Shown here piece by piece: positions 61,745-64,000 of a stretch of DNA of 64,000 nucleotides. The stretch is taken from positions 9,431,001-9,495,000 of the forward strand of contig NC_092674.1 in the NCBI RefSeq assembly GCF_964355755.1, read 5' to 3'. Every line of letters starts with the position of its first letter. The stretch's first letter is position 1. The DNA comes from Antedon mediterranea (taxonomy: Eukaryota > Echinodermata > Crinoidea > Comatulida > Antedonidae). Position numbers and translations under genes: made by a program. The notes below the pieces were generated by a model that saw only the letters and a list, made by a program, of their open reading frames with translations, was not told the DNA's origin and made no database searches.

Positions 61745-63431
61745 ACATTATGTCATGTTAAATAGAAGATACAACAGTTTCTCGGTTTCCTCTAGCCTGT
61801 CCCGGTCATGCAACGTTATAATCAATGTTGCAATATGCCACCTATCTATGATTTCATGTACAATTAGGCTATCTACTAATTTCAGTTAGGTGTTTACTAT
61901 GGTACTGATAATAGGAGATAGAGGTTCTGTGTATGCTGCGAAAAAAATAACAAAAACCATGTGAATAAATTAACACCAATTTCTTGCCAGTAGAAACAAG
62001 ACAAATGTTTAATAACCGGTTAAATGGCAGTGTGAAAAATCCCAAACAAGTAATGACTTTAAAATAGCCCAAAGTGTTGCAGCTATGTCTATAGATTTGG
62101 CAATTTAGTGCTTTTTTACTATTAAAATCCAGACATTTTTATGTTGTTTTTATATTTTACTATTGTGCTTAAATTTGAGAAGAATCATAACATCTAAGTA
62201 CTCGTTTTTTATGACATTTTAATGCCTAATTTTATATGCCGGCTGTCTGAAAAGGATTGTTTAAAATGTAAATATTTGGCATGTTCTGTTATTAATACAC
62301 TGTCTGAAGTTCAAGTGCGATGATATGTTCAGTTCTATAGGCTGTGAAGGCCATGTAATACCAGCATAGTAAGTATTAATAGAGGGACAAGGTTCCAATT
62401 GACCAACAGTCAACAGGTCAGAGAACTGTGTTTGGTGTTGTTGAGCAAACAATACGTACTGTGATTTGGCCTAAATATGCTCATTAAACAATTACTAAAC
62501 AACTTAGCACACACAGTTTACGCTTTTTGCAAATTATACCAACATTATTGTTGTTAAGGCGAGAGGGAATTTTTGACTTGGTACTCTGTCTTGTTGGCGT
62601 TTTCTGTCTGGTGGTTGCTACAGTTTGTTTTACTATTTTGGATGAAGCTTGTTCATATAGAACTGATAACCAATTTACGGTAAGAAATTTATCAAGTTTA
62701 TAATATTTCAGCCAATAATTTTGAGAAAAGTTTGTGGCTATGTTTTGCTTAACCAGACTAAAATGTAGTACTGTATAGTCACTCAACTTCATTCTAGAGT
62801 CACCACAGACTGACTTTTTCATCAGTACTTACTTTTTTATGGATATATGTTGTTGACACTCTTTTAACCAAATGCTAGACAGTAAATATTTGAGCCATCA
62901 TAATATAATGTTTGATATAATATTATCTGAATCTAATTTGTGAAATTAAAAGGTTCATTATTTCTTTGTTATTAATTATTATAGCCTTGTTATTTCAATG
63001 CAGTAATACTGTACTGCCTGTATACACACAACATGGTTTAAAATTTACTGTCCTATCCATTTTAAATGAAGGACCAATCTATCAAGCATTCATTATTGTA
63101 TGGATGATGACTGTTACTTGTCTAAAATTACACAAGTCTTTCAGCGCCTCACTTTAATTTCAGAAGACAGAATAATTTATACTTGGCATATGGTATAATG
63201 TATACATATCATTTCAACAGAATTTTGATGAAATAATTTAACTGCCCATTAATGTGTTCAGCAAAAAAATTAAACTGTTTTATGCACATTGAAATAAGCC
63301 GACTGAAGTGATACAAATTAGCATCATAATACTGTAATGTACTATTATGACATTTTTGCCAAAAAATCAAGTTTTAATTTTGCCCAATATTACTTTGTTG
63401 TTATAGTTTAATTGTGAGTGAAACCATATAA
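61745..63431. other. Non-coding, AT-rich, nothing recognised
   Basis: Short frames at 62484 and 62966 lack protein character. Confidence 0.4.
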
Positions 63432-64000
63432 GCTTAAAGACCCCTTCCCTGCAAATTTGGACGTTTTTTGGAAAATAATACATATATATCACTTTAAAAA
63501 CATTAAACCATGTCATTCCTTGTCTTAAATGTACGTTTTATGGTAAATTATGATAAAAAGTGAGAAACAATGCACTTTACCTAAGTAGCTCGCGGCGATC
63601 GACCTCTCGTGGACGGTCTTAGGCCTAGCCTAGCTAGGCTTAGTTTTGTAGGCCTAGCTGGTAAACATCGGTAACGTACGAACATCGTATGCTAGCTATA
63701 TACAGTACCTAGTCTGACGTTGTATAGTTGCTGCATTAATTGTCTTTCTATTTTTGCCAGACTCCGTTGATACAAATTGGGGAAAACCCGGTATTTTCGC
63801 TGAAAAGTTAGGAGTCTTCCATTTGTTTTGGCCTCACGATCGATCGAAAAGTGAGCGAATTACAGGTGAAAAACAAAAATATCAATCCGCGCGCAATGCA
63901 TTTTGGGATTTATAGCGGGCCGCTATAATTATTAGAATCGACTTATTTTTCACATTTTTAACCGTTTAAAGACAAAAAAAGTTATCGCAATAGGACCATA
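63431..64000. mobile_element. Possible left part of a TTAA-type element, cut by the window end
   Basis: TTAA|AGACCCCTTCCCTGCAAATT follows the same TTAA|AG pattern as the other elements of this type. From here the sequence becomes richer in CpG (63580-63920) with AGGCCTAG words. The right end, if any, lies outside the window. Confidence 0.3.

Overview
This is AT-rich, intron-rich animal DNA. Exons are short, introns use GT-AG borders, and interspersed repeats are dense. tRNA-derived SINEs, small inverted-repeat elements and abundant AGGCCTAG-type words suggest a marine invertebrate, perhaps an echinoderm or another non-vertebrate deuterostome; that assignment is inference. I found no convincing protein-coding gene of the host. 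The one host-like signal is a promoter and non-coding first exon near 12.2-12.4 kb.

The centre of the window (16743-34505) is a four-layer nest of DNA transposons, recognised from target-site duplications (TSDs) and inverted ends. Layer 0 is an old element of about 0.9 kb with CCGTATTTTC ends flanked by TA. Layer 1 is a Kolobok-type transposon (16876-33729) inserted at TTAA. It has an intact 10-exon gene for a 742-residue THAP-DDE transposase and, facing it, an intact two-exon gene for a 236-residue protein with the zinc-binding 'ballast' domain otherwise known from the P2X7 receptor tail. Layer 2 is a 10.66 kb IS3EU-like transposon (22838-33497) with about 975-bp inverted ends and TSD CGCCAG. 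It was inserted about 58 bp upstream of the P2X7-like start codon. It carries an intact 6-exon gene for a 328-residue HECT-like protein facing an intact 5-exon gene for a 481-residue integrase-type transposase. Layer 3 is an 878-bp non-autonomous element (24707-25584, TSD ACTAAT) whose arms consist of palindromic TTGCGCAA units. I joined the exons of all four genes by hand; every junction keeps frame and no internal stop was met.

Both autonomous elements share one plan: an accessory gene and a transposase gene converge, and each promoter faces an inverted end. In the Kolobok-type element both promoters carry the same 18-bp block with a TGACGTCA site, about 80-100 bp before each start codon. 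Downstream of its transposase lie inverted, partly deleted genomic copies of the gene's own exons 5 and 6, which could make self-complementary RNA.

The flanks (1-16.7 kb and 34.5-64 kb) are non-coding. They hold two roughly 1-kb Harbinger-type elements in opposite orientation with a decayed Myb/SANT-like gene, a third relative, TTAA-flanked short elements, several other miniature inverted-repeat elements, tRNA-derived SINEs, a tRNA-like gene, and a nine-copy 55-bp minisatellite.
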